This document shows, piece by piece, positions 1 through 8,958 of a stretch of 64,000 nt of DNA (positions are counted from its first letter, which is position 1; the number at the start of each line of letters is the position of its first letter). This stretch comes from Rahnella victoriana (GTDB lineage: Bacteria; Pseudomonadota; Gammaproteobacteria; Enterobacterales; Enterobacteriaceae): assembly GCF_004330295.1 (NCBI RefSeq), contig NZ_SJOJ01000005.1:1-64000 (forward strand), given 5' to 3'. Position numbers and translations under genes: made by a program. The notes under the pieces are model-generated. The model had not been told where the DNA came from and did no database searches. It worked only from the letters and a program-made list of their open reading frames with translations.

Positions 1-405
1 AACGTGCGCGAGGTGCCGCCCAAAAGCGACATGGCGAACGTCATGCAGGTGGCGATCCAAAGCCGCGTGAAGCTGTTTTTCCGCCCGGCCGCCATCAGCA
101 GTCAGATCAAAAATAACTGGCAGGAACAGCTTCAGGTTGTCCGGCTCCGCGACGGCCTGAAACTGACCAACCCCACGCCGTTTTACATCACCGTCGGTTA
201 TCTGGGAACGGACAATAAAGGCAATATTCCCGGCTTCGACAGCGTGATGCTGGCCCCCTTTGCGACGGAAAATCTCACCGGCAGCCGCTATGTCAGTGAC
301 GAATACAGCCTCGGTTACATGGACGATTACGGCGGTTTGCAGGTGAACGAATACCGCTGCCAGACCTCGCCGTGTCAGATCGTCAGCCAGCCCGCCAAAA
401 AGTAA
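1..405 (+). CDS. Fimbrial periplasmic chaperone, C-terminal part (cut by window start)
   Basis: Reading frame 1 is open from the first base, so the gene begins upstream of the window. It carries the hallmarks of the second half of a PapD-type chaperone: the VREVPPKS stretch after the G1 region, the RVKLFFRP strand, and NPTPFYIT followed by a Gly/Asp-rich end (MDDYGGLQV). Family knowledge: such chaperones fold pilins in the periplasm by donating the G1 strand and pass them to an outer-membrane usher. The end is unusual in having an extra Cys-containing tail (RCQTSPCQIV), which could form a disulfide. The adhesin gene follows after 6 nt, so this is the distal end of a fimbrial operon whose usher and major pilin must lie to the left. 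Confidence 0.9.
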   Translation, partial: NVREVPPKSDMANVMQVAIQSRVKLFFRPAAISSQIKNNWQEQLQVVRLRDGLKLTNPTPFYITVGYLGTDNKGNIPGFDSVMLAPFATENLTGSRYVSDEYSLGYMDDYGGLQVNEYRCQTSPCQIVSQPAKK

Positions 406-411
406 GGAAGC

Positions 412-1386
412 ATGATGCGATTTGTCCTCAGACGATTACTGAACCCGCCGGTTTTAATCTTGTTGCTGCTGTTATTTTCCCGTCACGCGCTGGCGCTGGA
501 TTGTGTCGAAAAAGGCACCGGCATCGTGGATAAACCGGCGATCCCGGTCGGGCAACTGGCGATCCCGGCCAATGTGCCCGCCGGAACCAAGGTGTGGGAA
601 TCCAATGACATTACGGTGACGGCCTACTGCGACAACGTGCTGGGGTCGGCCATTGACGTGGTGCATTTCTACTTCAATCCCAAATCCCAGTCGATTGGCG
701 AGGGATTAAGGCTGGGCGTCAGTTACAACGGGCAGGAACTGGAGCAGGATCAGCAACGCACCAGCACCAACAGCACGCCGATCCAGCGGGGCGGGAGTGT
801 GACGCTGGATGTGACGTTTCGTCTGTATATCAAGGTGACCGGCACGCCGCCTTCCGCCGGGTATTATCAGGGGACTGATCAGTTTACGGTGTTTCAGCTC
901 GACGGCAGCAGCCGCGTCAACAACACGCCGGGGGCGAAAAACCTTAAATATAATCTGTCGGGATTGCAGGGGGTCCGCTTTCTGGCCTGCGGTTCCGATC
1001 TCATGGTGTACCCGGAATCCCAGATTGTGGATTTCGGCGCGATCCACTCAACTACCTTATCGCGCTCGTCCGGCATTTCGCTGCCGTTTGCCATCAAAGC
1101 GGTGAAACAGGGGTGTCTGGATAATTTCTCGCTACAGGCCGAGTTTTCCACCGCCAGTCCGTTGCTGGATAACACCGCCATTGACCTGCAAAACGGCGCC
1201 AGACTGATGCTGTATAACGATCAGGATCAGCCGGTGGTTTTTAACCGTTACGATGACTTCGCCGCACTGAATAACGTGAATGAGGTGACGAAAAATTTCA
1301 GCGCCAGACTGAGTGCCATTCCCGGCCGGGCGCTGACGCTCGGGCAGTTTGATGCGTCCGTGATCGTCAAAATTAACTATTACTGA
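412..1386 (+). CDS. Two-domain fimbrial tip adhesin
   Basis: This 324-residue protein has a signal peptide (hydrophobic LLLLLF followed by ALA, mature start near LDC). A distinct N-terminal part runs to about residue 190, with a Cys pair (LDC...AYC). A pilin-like C-terminal domain starts near FLACGSDLMVYPES and ends in a pilin-type beta strand (VIVKINYY). Length and layout fit a tip adhesin, with receptor-binding and pilin domains, assembled by the chaperone just upstream. An AAGGAAG ribosome site at 404-410 serves ATG 412 or ATG 415. No fimbrial gene follows on this strand, consistent with the adhesin being the last gene of its operon. The receptor cannot be told from sequence. Confidence 0.8.
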   Translation: MMRFVLRRLLNPPVLILLLLLFSRHALALDCVEKGTGIVDKPAIPVGQLAIPANVPAGTKVWESNDITVTAYCDNVLGSAIDVVHFYFNPKSQSIGEGLRLGVSYNGQELEQDQQRTSTNSTPIQRGGSVTLDVTFRLYIKVTGTPPSAGYYQGTDQFTVFQLDGSSRVNNTPGAKNLKYNLSGLQGVRFLACGSDLMVYPESQIVDFGAIHSTTLSRSSGISLPFAIKAVKQGCLDNFSLQAEFSTASPLLDNTAIDLQNGARLMLYNDQDQPVVFNRYDDFAALNNVNEVTKNFSARLSAIPGRALTLGQFDASVIVKINYY

Positions 1387-1407
1387 CGACCGGCAAAAAG
1401 AACAACA

Positions 1408-1851
1408 TTAAAGCTGACGCTGATCAGCCTGCAAGGTGCGCCGGTATTTCTGAATGGCTTTATCCAGCGCGGCTTTGCTGTTGTTCACGGCGATCAGGGC
1501 GTGCTGAATATCTTCCTGCGACACTGCCGACGCGCCGCCGTACTGGATCCGGCGGTTGTAATCATTCAGTGCCTGCTGATAGGCCATCTGCGCTTTCAGA
1601 ATTCGGGCGTTATTACGGTCATCTCTGGCGTAACGTGCTTTCGCCATGCTGACCGTTTCGATCCGCTTCACCGGCATAACCGGCTCCACCGGTTTATTCA
1701 CCGGGGCGGAAGCCGGGAGGAGATTTCTGGCAATATAAGCACGGCGGGGTTCTGGCGGTGGTGTCGAATTAAAATAACAACAGGGAACAGACAGTAAGTT
1801 AAATATAAAAAGTAACGCCAGACAAATTAATTGTGTATTGGTTCTCTTCAT
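1408..1851 (-). CDS. Small exported or membrane-anchored protein of unknown function
   Basis: This 147-residue product is not recognised. ATG 1851 is preferred because it gives a compact N-terminus (MKRTNTQ) before a hydrophobic stretch (LALLFIFNLLSV). The GTG start at 1869 adds six residues. The hydrophobic stretch ends at a Cys-Cys pair, but Pro precedes the first Cys, so it is a poor lipobox. A Pro-rich linker follows, then a charged, Ala/Gln-rich helical region (about residues 80-147) that could form a coiled coil. The gene is convergent with the adhesin operon and divergent from the response regulator. Its position between fimbrial genes and their probable regulator suggests an accessory role, which is inference only. 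Confidence 0.55.
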   Translation of the reverse strand: MKRTNTQLICLALLFIFNLLSVPCCYFNSTPPPEPRRAYIARNLLPASAPVNKPVEPVMPVKRIETVSMAKARYARDDRNNARILKAQMAYQQALNDYNRRIQYGGASAVSQEDIQHALIAVNNSKAALDKAIQKYRRTLQADQRQL

Positions 1852-1978
1852 GAGAATAGTAAACCCCACGCAGACCGGGGCGTGTTGAGGTGATCCATCA
1901 TTTAAATTGAAAAGTAAGAATAAACGTCACGGCCGATGAAATACACCAGACGCATCGGAAACTTTTGCAGGGAATATC

Positions 1979-1990
1979 CTACACGTGAAG
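1979..1990. promoter_or_regulatory. Candidate EvgA/FimZ-type operator, copy 1 (upstream of the response regulator)
   Basis: The core CTACACGTGAAG is an imperfect palindrome 114 nt before the response-regulator ATG and 128 nt before the divergent small gene. It matches copies at 6373-6384 (10 of 12 bases) and at 16508-16519 on the other strand. TACA...TGTA repeats are the kind of site described for EvgA-type regulators. The assignment here is inference from recurrence and location. Confidence 0.5.
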
Positions 1991-2104
1991 TCCGGAGGGG
2001 AAATTAATTAACAGATACTATTTTTCTTAATGTGCATAGAAATGGGCATTCGGAGTAGGTAGACTGAAAATAGTCCCGTTGCTGAAAAAGAAGACTGCCA
2101 GAGC

Positions 2105-2737
2105 ATGAGCAAAACCCATAAATTAAATGCGGTCATTGTTGACGATCATCCGCTAGCCCGTATGGCGATCAGAAACCTGCTGGAAAGCGAGGGGATCACT
2201 GTGGTCGGTGAAGCCGGTGATGGCGCACAGGCGCTGCAACTGGTGGATCAGCTGTACCCGGATCTGGTAATCGTGGATGTCGATATCCCGGTGATGAGCG
2301 GCATTGAGGTGGTGGAGAAACTGCGCAAGCAGGCGTTCAGCCGCATTATTATTGTGGTTTCTGCCAAAAACGATCTGTTTTACGGCAAACGCAGTGCCGA
2401 TGCGGGGGCGAATGCCTTTATCAGTAAAAAAGAGGGAATGACCAATATTATCGCGGCAGTGAATGCCTCCCTGAATGGCTACAGTTATTTTCCTTTATCC
2501 CTGCATGCTTTTATGGGCAGCCTTTCCTCGGAGCAGGAAATGTTGCAGTCGCTGTCCAGTCAGGAAATCAAAGTGATGCGTTATATTCTCGCGGGTACCG
2601 ATAATATGAAAATTGCCTCAGAGATGAACATCAGCAATAAAACGGTGAGCACCTACAAAAGCCGCTTAATGGAAAAACTGAACTGCAGGTCGTTAATGGA
2701 TCTCTTCTCTTTTGCCCAACGCAATAAAATCGGTTAA
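2105..2737 (+). CDS. LuxR-family response regulator (EvgA/FimZ/BvgA-like)
   Basis: This 210-residue protein has a receiver domain (about 8-122) with the acidic pair D13/D14 and a phosphoacceptor Asp near residue 58 in IVDVDIP. The conserved Lys lies in ISKKEG. A GerE-type helix-turn-helix follows (about 145-205, LSSQEIKVMRYI and NKTVSTYKSRL). The layout is that of EvgA, FimZ and BvgA. The gene ends 4 nt before the hybrid kinase start, so the two are almost certainly co-transcribed and are cognate partners. Flanking fimbrial clusters suggest it controls fimbrial expression. A palindromic site in its own upstream region suggests autoregulation. It should not be named evgA or fimZ without a phylogeny. 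Confidence 0.92.
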   Translation: MSKTHKLNAVIVDDHPLARMAIRNLLESEGITVVGEAGDGAQALQLVDQLYPDLVIVDVDIPVMSGIEVVEKLRKQAFSRIIIVVSAKNDLFYGKRSADAGANAFISKKEGMTNIIAAVNASLNGYSYFPLSLHAFMGSLSSEQEMLQSLSSQEIKVMRYILAGTDNMKIASEMNISNKTVSTYKSRLMEKLNCRSLMDLFSFAQRNKIG

Positions 2738-2741
2738 TGCC

Positions 2742-5700
2742 ATGATCCGCCGGGTGATGGCCGTGATGTTTCTTCTGCTGGCGGTCGTCTGCCCGCTGCG
2801 CGCCGCCACGCCTGAACCGGTAACCCTCACCCTTGCCAGCGATTATCAGGTCTTTACCCCTGCGCTGCCGTTAAGCCATCTCGATCTGCTGTGGCTGGCG
2901 GCCAAACGGACACTGACTGTCGGCGTGTATGGCACGGAAACCCCGCCGCTCAACATGAACACCTCCACCGGTCGCTACCGGGGGATGAACGCCGATTACC
3001 TGTTGCTGCTGGAAAATTCCCTGCAAGTCCGCGTGGTGATCAAACACTATGCGGATCAGGCTCAGGCCCTGACGGCACTTCAGGGCGGCAACCTTGATCT
3101 GATCCTGACCTCCCCGTCGGGGGGAGAACCGCTGGCGGCACCGTTCACCGCCTCGCTGCCACTGGTCCGCGCTTTTCCGACGCTGGTGACCCGTCAGGCC
3201 GATGTGATGAAACCCTTGTCGGATGAGCATGACGCGGTGAAAGTGGCGATTAAGCAAGGCTATCCTTCCGACGCCTTTATCAAAACGGTGTTTCCGCAGG
3301 CGCAGATCACCGCCTATGCGGATAACTATCTGGCGCTGGCGTCGGTCGCCAATAAAGAAAACGACTACTTTTTTGGCAACAATCTCACCTCCAGCTTTAT
3401 TCTGGTGCGCGATTTTTATCAGGCACTGGACATGGTGAAATTCTGGCGCGAACCGCAGACCGGCAACGCGTTTATTGTGCTCGCCAGCCAGCCGCAGTTA
3501 CGGGGCATTCTCGATACCTTTATCAGTTCCCTGAGCGAGCAGACGCACAAACAGGTGGCGCAGTCCTGGGTGGATAACGGCAATATTTCCTTTTTAAATA
3601 AGGCGATGAAACTCACGCCGCAGGAAGAACGCTGGGTCTCCCGCCATCCGGTGCTGCATGTGCTGATCAACCCGTATTACGCGCCGTTCAGCATGATTGA
3701 TGACAATCAGGAAATCCGCGGCCTGCTCGGCGATATTCTCAACCTGATCCAGTTGCAGACCGGCTTGTCCTTCGAACCGGTGATCGCCAATTCCAACAGC
3801 GACATGGTGAATATCATGCGCAAAGGCGGCTGGGATATTTTGCCGACGGCCACTTACAGTACCGAACGCGAAGAGCAGATGTTATTTACCCATCCGTTTA
3901 TTGCCACGCCGTTTGTGCTGGTGACCCGCGACACGAGCGGGCACGAAGATAGTCTGTCGCCGGGGTCGAAAGTGGCGATACCGGCGTATCATCCGCTGAG
4001 TGAAAAACTGAAGAAGAAATATCCCGGCGTGACCTGGGTGATTGCCGAAAATACCAGTACGGCGCTGAGCAAACTGATGCTCGGCGATGTGGACGCCGTG
4101 GTGTCTACCCAGCTCGCGTCGCGGTTTATCATCGATCACTATTATCCTGAGATGATGACCTATACCCGCATTCCGGATGAGCCGTCGGCGCAGATTGCCT
4201 TTGCCATTCCGCGGGACGCGCTGGAATTACAAAGTATTCTGAACAAGGCGCTGGATGATATTCCGCCGAAAGAGATCCTCAATCTGGCCGGAAAATGGGT
4301 GAAAGCGCCGGATGTGAAAATCGGCACCTGGAATCTGTATAACCGGCCATTTTATCTGGTGGCGGGGCTGGCCGCATTGCTGGTCATCAGCAGCCTGCTG
4401 TGGGGTGTCTATCTTCTGCGGGCGATCAGCCGGGGCAAGGCGTCGCAGGCGGCGCTGAGTTATCAGCTTATCCTGCGCCAGACCCTGTCCAACGCCATTC
4501 CGGTGCCGGTATATGTCATCACGCCGGACGGTGAACTGGAAAGCTACAACAGCGCCTTTGGTGAATTCTTTACGCCGGAACGCCGTGAGGCCATGCGCTA
4601 TTCGCTGTATGACCGCCGCAGCCCGCTGGCGGATGTGTTCCCCGATGTGCAGCAGGAAATCCAGAAAGGGCTGACGCCGGATTCGGTGATCACTCATCAG
4701 CTGGTGCTGAATAACGGCGAAGAAGATCGCCTGATCCTGCACTGGCTCACCTCATGCCGGATGCCGGATGAGTTGCCCGCCACCCTGATTTGCGGCTGGC
4801 AGGACATCACCGAATCCCGCCAATTGATGAAAGCGTTGCAGGTCGAGAAAGACAAAGCCATCGATGCCAGTCAGGCGAAAAGCCGTTTTCTCGCCAGCAT
4901 GAGCCATGAAATCCGCACGCCGGTCAGCTCGATCATGGGATTCCTGGAATTACTGACCACCCGTAAACAAAGCGCGGAAGAAGCGAAAGACACCATCGAA
5001 CTGGCCTACAGCACCGCGCAGACGCTGATCGGTCTGATTGGTGACGTGCTGGACATGGAAAAAATCGAGTCGGGCAATTTTACCCTGACACCGGAATGGG
5101 TCGATCTGGATCCGCTGATCCATACCACGGTGGCGAATTTCGACGGGCTGGCGCGGCAGAAAAACCTCAGGCTGACGGTGGATTGCCGCCTCGAAGCGGG
5201 CAAAACCCTGTGGCTCGATCCGCAGGCCACCAAACAGGTGCTGGCGAATCTGCTCAGTAACGCCGTCAAGTTTACGCAGGAAGGCGGCGTCGAAGTGATG
5301 GCGCACACGCAGGCGCTGGGCGAGGAGCGGGTGTATCTGTCACTCAGCGTGCGGGATTCCGGACCGGGGATCAGCGCCGGTGAGCAGCAGCAACTGTTCA
5401 AACCTTTCAGTCAGACGCAGGTCGGCAAGCGCAATATCGGCTCCGGGCTGGGGCTGGTGATTTGCCGTGAAATGGTGGAACGCATGGCCGGGCAGATGAG
5501 CATCGCCAGTCAGCCGGGCATGGGCACCACCATGATGGTCACGCTGATGACGCAATCCTCTGACCATGCGCCCGCCGTGCCGCTGATCGCCGAACAGCAG
5601 GCGACCCTGCCAGCCGCCTTGCGCATCCTGATTGCCGAAGATAATCCGACCAACCGGTTGTTGCTGCGCCGTCAGCTGGACATGCTCGGCTACCATGTGG

Positions 5701-6341
5701 ATGAGGCCGAAGACGGCCTTCAGGCGCTTAGTCTGATCCAAAAACAAGAGTATGACCTGCTGATCACCGATCTGAATATGCCCCATATGGACGGCATCAC
5801 GCTGACGCGGCGGGTGCGCGAACGCGATCAGCAGATGGTGATCTGGGGGCTGACCGCCAACGCGCAGACCGACGAAAAAGAACGCTGTCTGGCGGCGGGC
5901 ATGAATATGTGCCTGTTTAAACCCATCGACCTGCAACAGCTGAAAGCCGCCCTCAGCGGCCTGAACCTGCCCGCCGCGAGTCTGGCGCTGGAAGAGTTTG
6001 TCGATATGCCGACGCTGGAAGCGCACAGTCTCGGTGATAAAAAACTGATGATGCAGATGCTGGAACAGGCGCGGACGGAGAATGAAAAGGATCTGACCGC
6101 CGCGTCACAGGCGCTGGCGCAGCAGGAATGGGGCGTCCTGCAACATCACCTGCACCGCATTAACGGCACCCTGCAACTGCTGAGTGCGACGGCATTGCAT
6201 GAACTTGCCGAAAAATTAGAAGACGCCCTGGCCGCCGGGGAAACCGGGCCGGTGATTAAAGAAAATCTTAATGTGTTGGAACAACAAATACGGATGTTCA
6301 ACAGCGCCATTGAAATGTATGCTAAAACTGCCCGCCATTAA
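2742..6341 (+). CDS. Hybrid sensor histidine kinase of the EvgS/BvgS type
   Basis: This 1199-residue unorthodox kinase matches EvgS in length. ATG 2742 is chosen because it opens a normal signal anchor (MIRRVMAVMFLLLAV). A longer frame from 2712 would overlap the regulator. Domains in order are two periplasmic solute-binding (SBP_bac_3) modules (about 50-280 and 295-530), a membrane helix (about 536-558), a PAS-like region (about 580-690), HisKA with H722 in SMSHEIRTP, and HATPase_c with the DSGPGI and GSGLGL boxes. A receiver with D1010 (LITDLNMP) and an HPt domain with probable phosphotransfer His near 1138 (HRINGT) follow. Signal flow is expected to be His-Asp-His to the adjacent regulator. 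The stimulus is unknown. BvgS and EvgS respond to conditions such as pH, temperature or sulfate. Confidence 0.93.
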   Translation: MIRRVMAVMFLLLAVVCPLRAATPEPVTLTLASDYQVFTPALPLSHLDLLWLAAKRTLTVGVYGTETPPLNMNTSTGRYRGMNADYLLLLENSLQVRVVIKHYADQAQALTALQGGNLDLILTSPSGGEPLAAPFTASLPLVRAFPTLVTRQADVMKPLSDEHDAVKVAIKQGYPSDAFIKTVFPQAQITAYADNYLALASVANKENDYFFGNNLTSSFILVRDFYQALDMVKFWREPQTGNAFIVLASQPQLRGILDTFISSLSEQTHKQVAQSWVDNGNISFLNKAMKLTPQEERWVSRHPVLHVLINPYYAPFSMIDDNQEIRGLLGDILNLIQLQTGLSFEPVIANSNSDMVNIMRKGGWDILPTATYSTEREEQMLFTHPFIATPFVLVTRDTSGHEDSLSPGSKVAIPAYHPLSEKLKKKYPGVTWVIAENTSTALSKLMLGDVDAVVSTQLASRFIIDHYYPEMMTYTRIPDEPSAQIAFAIPRDALELQSILNKALDDIPPKEILNLAGKWVKAPDVKIGTWNLYNRPFYLVAGLAALLVISSLLWGVYLLRAISRGKASQAALSYQLILRQTLSNAIPVPVYVITPDGELESYNSAFGEFFTPERREAMRYSLYDRRSPLADVFPDVQQEIQKGLTPDSVITHQLVLNNGEEDRLILHWLTSCRMPDELPATLICGWQDITESRQLMKALQVEKDKAIDASQAKSRFLASMSHEIRTPVSSIMGFLELLTTRKQSAEEAKDTIELAYSTAQTLIGLIGDVLDMEKIESGNFTLTPEWVDLDPLIHTTVANFDGLARQKNLRLTVDCRLEAGKTLWLDPQATKQVLANLLSNAVKFTQEGGVEVMAHTQALGEERVYLSLSVRDSGPGISAGEQQQLFKPFSQTQVGKRNIGSGLGLVICREMVERMAGQMSIASQPGMGTTMMVTLMTQSSDHAPAVPLIAEQQATLPAALRILIAEDNPTNRLLLRRQLDMLGYHVDEAEDGLQALSLIQKQEYDLLITDLNMPHMDGITLTRRVRERDQQMVIWGLTANAQTDEKERCLAAGMNMCLFKPIDLQQLKAALSGLNLPAASLALEEFVDMPTLEAHSLGDKKLMMQMLEQARTENEKDLTAASQALAQQEWGVLQHHLHRINGTLQLLSATALHELAEKLEDALAAGETGPVIKENLNVLEQQIRMFNSAIEMYAKTARH

Positions 6342-6372
6342 TAAATTCTGCCATTGAAATCTGTTCGTTATC

Positions 6373-6384
6373 CTACACCTGTAG
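6373..6384. promoter_or_regulatory. Candidate EvgA/FimZ-type operator, copy 2 (upstream of the major pilin)
   Basis: The core CTACACCTGTAG is a perfect palindrome (CTACA-CC-TGTAG) in the 179-bp gap between the kinase and the major pilin, 136 nt before the pilin ATG. It is the best of three copies in the window. Its position upstream of an operon beginning directly after a FimZ-like phosphorelay makes a regulatory role likely. No experiment supports this here. Confidence 0.6.
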
Positions 6385-6520
6385 TCTGCGCCCTTCGTGA
6401 AAATAAAGCCTCTCTGATATTTTATCTTTTCTCCCCTGCGTATTATCTCCTCCTCAGCCAAGGCAGGCTGAAATAACTTTTCTCTTGTCGTAATACTTAT
6501 ATTGAATAAAGGATTTAGTA

Positions 6521-7033
6521 ATGAATAAAATTATCGCCCTTGCGCCTGTTGCTTTGATGATGGCTATGGCGGGTCAGGTTCAGGCTGCTACTCAGGCTGA
6601 CGTCCAGCTGCAGGGCAATATTGTCGACACCACGTGTGAAGTGACGGCAAATAACGGCGCTTCCACCCTGAACGTCGGTTCTTTCTCTAGAATCGCTTTC
6701 GACGCAGCGAAAAAACAGATTGGTGAAGAGCCTCTGCTGGTTTCCCTGAAAAATTGCAGCAAAGACGAAGCGGGCGCGTTGCAGGTCAGCGGCATTGTTG
6801 CGACCGGTAACGAAACCGTGTTCCTGAGCGATGTTGGCCAGTCCGCAGGCTTCATGCTGACCCGTGAAGATGGCACCACTCAGGTGACCAACAACACCAG
6901 CATCCCTGTGGTGGCTGATGCTTCCGGCGCGCTGACCTATACCTTCAACACCGGTATGGCAGTGCTGGATAAAGCGAACGTTCAGCCAGGTGCTTACCAC
7001 GCGCCAGTGAAAATCTCTTACGTCAGCAACTAA
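6521..7033 (+). CDS. Major fimbrial pilin
   Basis: This 170-residue pilin precursor has a classic signal peptide cleaved after QVQA. The mature pilin domain has two cysteines (TTCEV and KNCSK) expected to form the usual disulfide. Its N-terminal donor strand is ADVQLQGNI and it ends in VKISYVSN. An AAAGGAT ribosome site lies 8 nt before ATG. As first gene of the cluster, with a hairpin terminator directly after it, it is expected to be the most strongly expressed product and to form the shaft. It lacks the large extra domain seen in the two adhesins at the end of the operon. Confidence 0.88.
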   Translation: MNKIIALAPVALMMAMAGQVQAATQADVQLQGNIVDTTCEVTANNGASTLNVGSFSRIAFDAAKKQIGEEPLLVSLKNCSKDEAGALQVSGIVATGNETVFLSDVGQSAGFMLTREDGTTQVTNNTSIPVVADASGALTYTFNTGMAVLDKANVQPGAYHAPVKISYVSN

Positions 7034-7072
7034 GCGTAAGCGGTTTCAGAACGTCACTATAAGCAGTACAGA

Positions 7073-7102
7073 AAAGAGAGGGTTATTACGGCCTCTCTTT
7101 TT
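7073..7102 (+). terminator. Intrinsic terminator or attenuator between major pilin and chaperone
   Basis: A nine-base-pair stem, aaagagagg (7073-7081) with cctctcttt (7092-7100), closes a 10-nt loop and runs into a short T tract. It lies within the fimbrial operon. It probably stops most transcripts after the major pilin and lets a fraction continue, which sets the pilin-to-assembly-protein ratio. Confidence 0.75.
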
Positions 7103-7123
7103 CGTTTAACGGGCAGGAACAGT

Positions 7124-7840
7124 ATGAAGTGTTATCACAAGTGGGCGTTTATTCTCAGCCTGAGCCTGGTATTGACCGCACCGGCGATAGCCAGTATTTC
7201 GCTCGGGGCCTCACGGGTTATTTTTAACGGGGCTGACAGTGCGCAGAGTATTGATATTAATAACCGCTCACAAAATCAACCTTATCTTATTAATGTCGGT
7301 ATTTCCGGATCCCTTTCAGGCCAAACGACAGACAGCGTGTTTATTCCGACACCGGCGTTATTTCGTATTGAGCCTGATTCAACCAATAAAATTCGTATTC
7401 TGAAAAAAGCGAATGCTCTGCCGCATGACCGGGAGTCGGTTTTTTATCTGAATATTATGGCGATCCCGACCGGTAAAACCGGGCAGGAGACCCGCACGGA
7501 GAATGTCGGCGGGACATTGCAGGTAGCCACCGGCAATACCATCAAGCTGTTCTATCGCCCGGATAATTTGCCGATGACGCAAAAAGAGGCGATGGGCAAA
7601 TTACAGTTTGTCCGGACAGGTCAGGGCGTCAACGTCAGCAATCCCACGCCTTATTACATCTCGCTGAATAAGCTGATGATTGATGGCAAGAAAGTGAAAC
7701 TCGATGTGATCAAAGGCACCAGCATGATTGCGCCGTTTGCTGCCAATACCTATCCGGTGACCGCCGGGCAGGGGAAAGCTGAGTGGGCCGCGATTAATGA
7801 TTTTGGTGGCGTGGAGGCGTTCCGTGGCACGGTTAATTAA
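7124..7840 (+). CDS. Fimbrial periplasmic chaperone 1
   Basis: This 238-residue PapD-type chaperone has a signal peptide cleaved after APAIAS. Domain 1 carries SRVIFNG and the conserved DRESVFYLN segment. The KLFYRPDNL strand and domain 2 with NPTPYYISLNKL follow. Family knowledge: the Arg of the A1 strand and the Lys of KLFYRP anchor the subunit C-terminus. The gene lies 90 nt after the pilin, beyond the hairpin. The next gene starts inside its 3' end. The cluster encodes two further chaperones, so this one may serve the major pilin and first minor pilin specifically, which is inference. Confidence 0.9.
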   Translation: MKCYHKWAFILSLSLVLTAPAIASISLGASRVIFNGADSAQSIDINNRSQNQPYLINVGISGSLSGQTTDSVFIPTPALFRIEPDSTNKIRILKKANALPHDRESVFYLNIMAIPTGKTGQETRTENVGGTLQVATGNTIKLFYRPDNLPMTQKEAMGKLQFVRTGQGVNVSNPTPYYISLNKLMIDGKKVKLDVIKGTSMIAPFAANTYPVTAGQGKAEWAAINDFGGVEAFRGTVN

Positions 7841-8363
7841 ACATATTTCTTCCGGCCTGCTGCTGATGTTATCAGGTATGCCGGTCAGTCAGGCGCTGGC
7901 CGCCACGACAGACATTAAAGCCAACATCACCGATGGCAGCTGTCAGGTGTCGCTGGATCAGACCAGCCTCAGTTTTGGCAATCAAAACACCACGCAGTTC
8001 GCCACCGGCACCGCGCAAATCCTGCCGCTGGCGGTGACGCTCGACTGCACGGATATGCAGGGGCAGACACCTGCGCTGAGTGTGACCGGTGAGTCGTCAG
8101 GCTTAAATGACGCTCAGCTGTTCCGTGCCGCCAGTTCAACGGCGAAGTACGCCGGTTTTATGCTGAAAAAAGGCACGCTGACCAACCTGAGCGATTTTTA
8201 TAACGCCGCTGATACCGTGGCACCGGGCGATACCGTGACGGTCACCGGCGACAACAGCGCCGTGCAGCCTTTCTCCGTGGGACTGGTGCACAGCAATGGT
8301 GACCCGATGCCGACGGCGGGTGCAGTCAGCGCCCGGATCACCTTCGCCTTTATTTTCCCCTAA
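7824..8363 (+). CDS. Minor fimbrial subunit A
   Basis: A GTG start at 7824 is chosen because GGAGG at 7813-7817 sits 6 nt upstream and the resulting N-terminus gives a normal signal peptide ending in QALAA. An ATG at 7797 lies further into the chaperone gene. The 179-residue product overlaps the chaperone stop by 17 nt, implying translational coupling. It has pilin features: donor strand DIKANITDG, Cys pair GSCQV and LDCTD, and a closing strand ARITFAFIFP. Size and position suggest a minor or adaptor pilin. Confidence 0.82.
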   Translation: MARLIKHISSGLLLMLSGMPVSQALAATTDIKANITDGSCQVSLDQTSLSFGNQNTTQFATGTAQILPLAVTLDCTDMQGQTPALSVTGESSGLNDAQLFRAASSTAKYAGFMLKKGTLTNLSDFYNAADTVAPGDTVTVTGDNSAVQPFSVGLVHSNGDPMPTAGAVSARITFAFIFP

Positions 8364-8384
8364 CGCGTTCAACAGACAGACACG

Positions 8385-8948
8385 ATGAAAAATCATAACT
8401 CTTTATCAGGACGTCACTTCGCCCTGAGGGCATCGCTTTGCCTGTTCCTGCTGGCGACAGCCAGCTGTCCGGCGGCAACGGATGTGCAGTTTTCCGCGAA
8501 CTTTCAGGCGCCGACCTGTCAGGTTTCTGCTCCGGCGTCGCTGGATTTTGGTGACGTGTCGTCATCGGCGATCCGCCAGGGCGACAGTCTGGCGAATCCG
8601 CTGACCCTGACCCTCACCGTGTCGCAGTGCGCCGGGTTTGTCGGTGCGGTGCAAAAGCCGGGCGTGAAGGTGTCGGGCGTGGGGAATACCAGTATGGGCG
8701 ATTTCCTGTTCCTGCAACCGGCCACCACGAAGGCGGTGAACTATGGCGTGCACATTGCCACGGCCACCGGCGACGTGGTGAACAACAACACCGTGCTGCC
8801 GGTGCTGCTCAGCGCGTCGGCCTTTGACGGCGGCAGCGTCAGCATCCCGCTCAGCGTGGCGTTGTCCTGCGGGAACAAATGCGCCGATGCCGCCACCAAA
8901 GGCGGCACGCTGAATGCCGCCGTGACCTTTGATTTTGCCTACCAGTAA
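8385..8948 (+). CDS. Minor fimbrial subunit B
   Basis: This 187-residue pilin-like protein has a signal peptide (LCLFLLATASCPAA) and donor strand VQFSANFQA. The first Cys lies in PTCQVS, the second in SQCAGF, and a further Cys pair (LSCGNKCAD) sits near the C-terminus. It ends AAVTFDFAYQ, typical of pilins. The extra C-terminal Cys pair sets it apart from minor subunit A and could staple a loop. It lies 21 nt after subunit A and 10 nt before chaperone 2, in the same operon. Confidence 0.82.
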   Translation: MKNHNSLSGRHFALRASLCLFLLATASCPAATDVQFSANFQAPTCQVSAPASLDFGDVSSSAIRQGDSLANPLTLTLTVSQCAGFVGAVQKPGVKVSGVGNTSMGDFLFLQPATTKAVNYGVHIATATGDVVNNNTVLPVLLSASAFDGGSVSIPLSVALSCGNKCADAATKGGTLNAAVTFDFAYQ

Positions 8949-8958
8949 GGGGTGAGCC

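Noticed and set aside
5340-6026. 228-residue minus-strand frame inside the hybrid kinase
   Set aside because: The kinase, receiver and HPt motifs on the plus strand are unambiguous.
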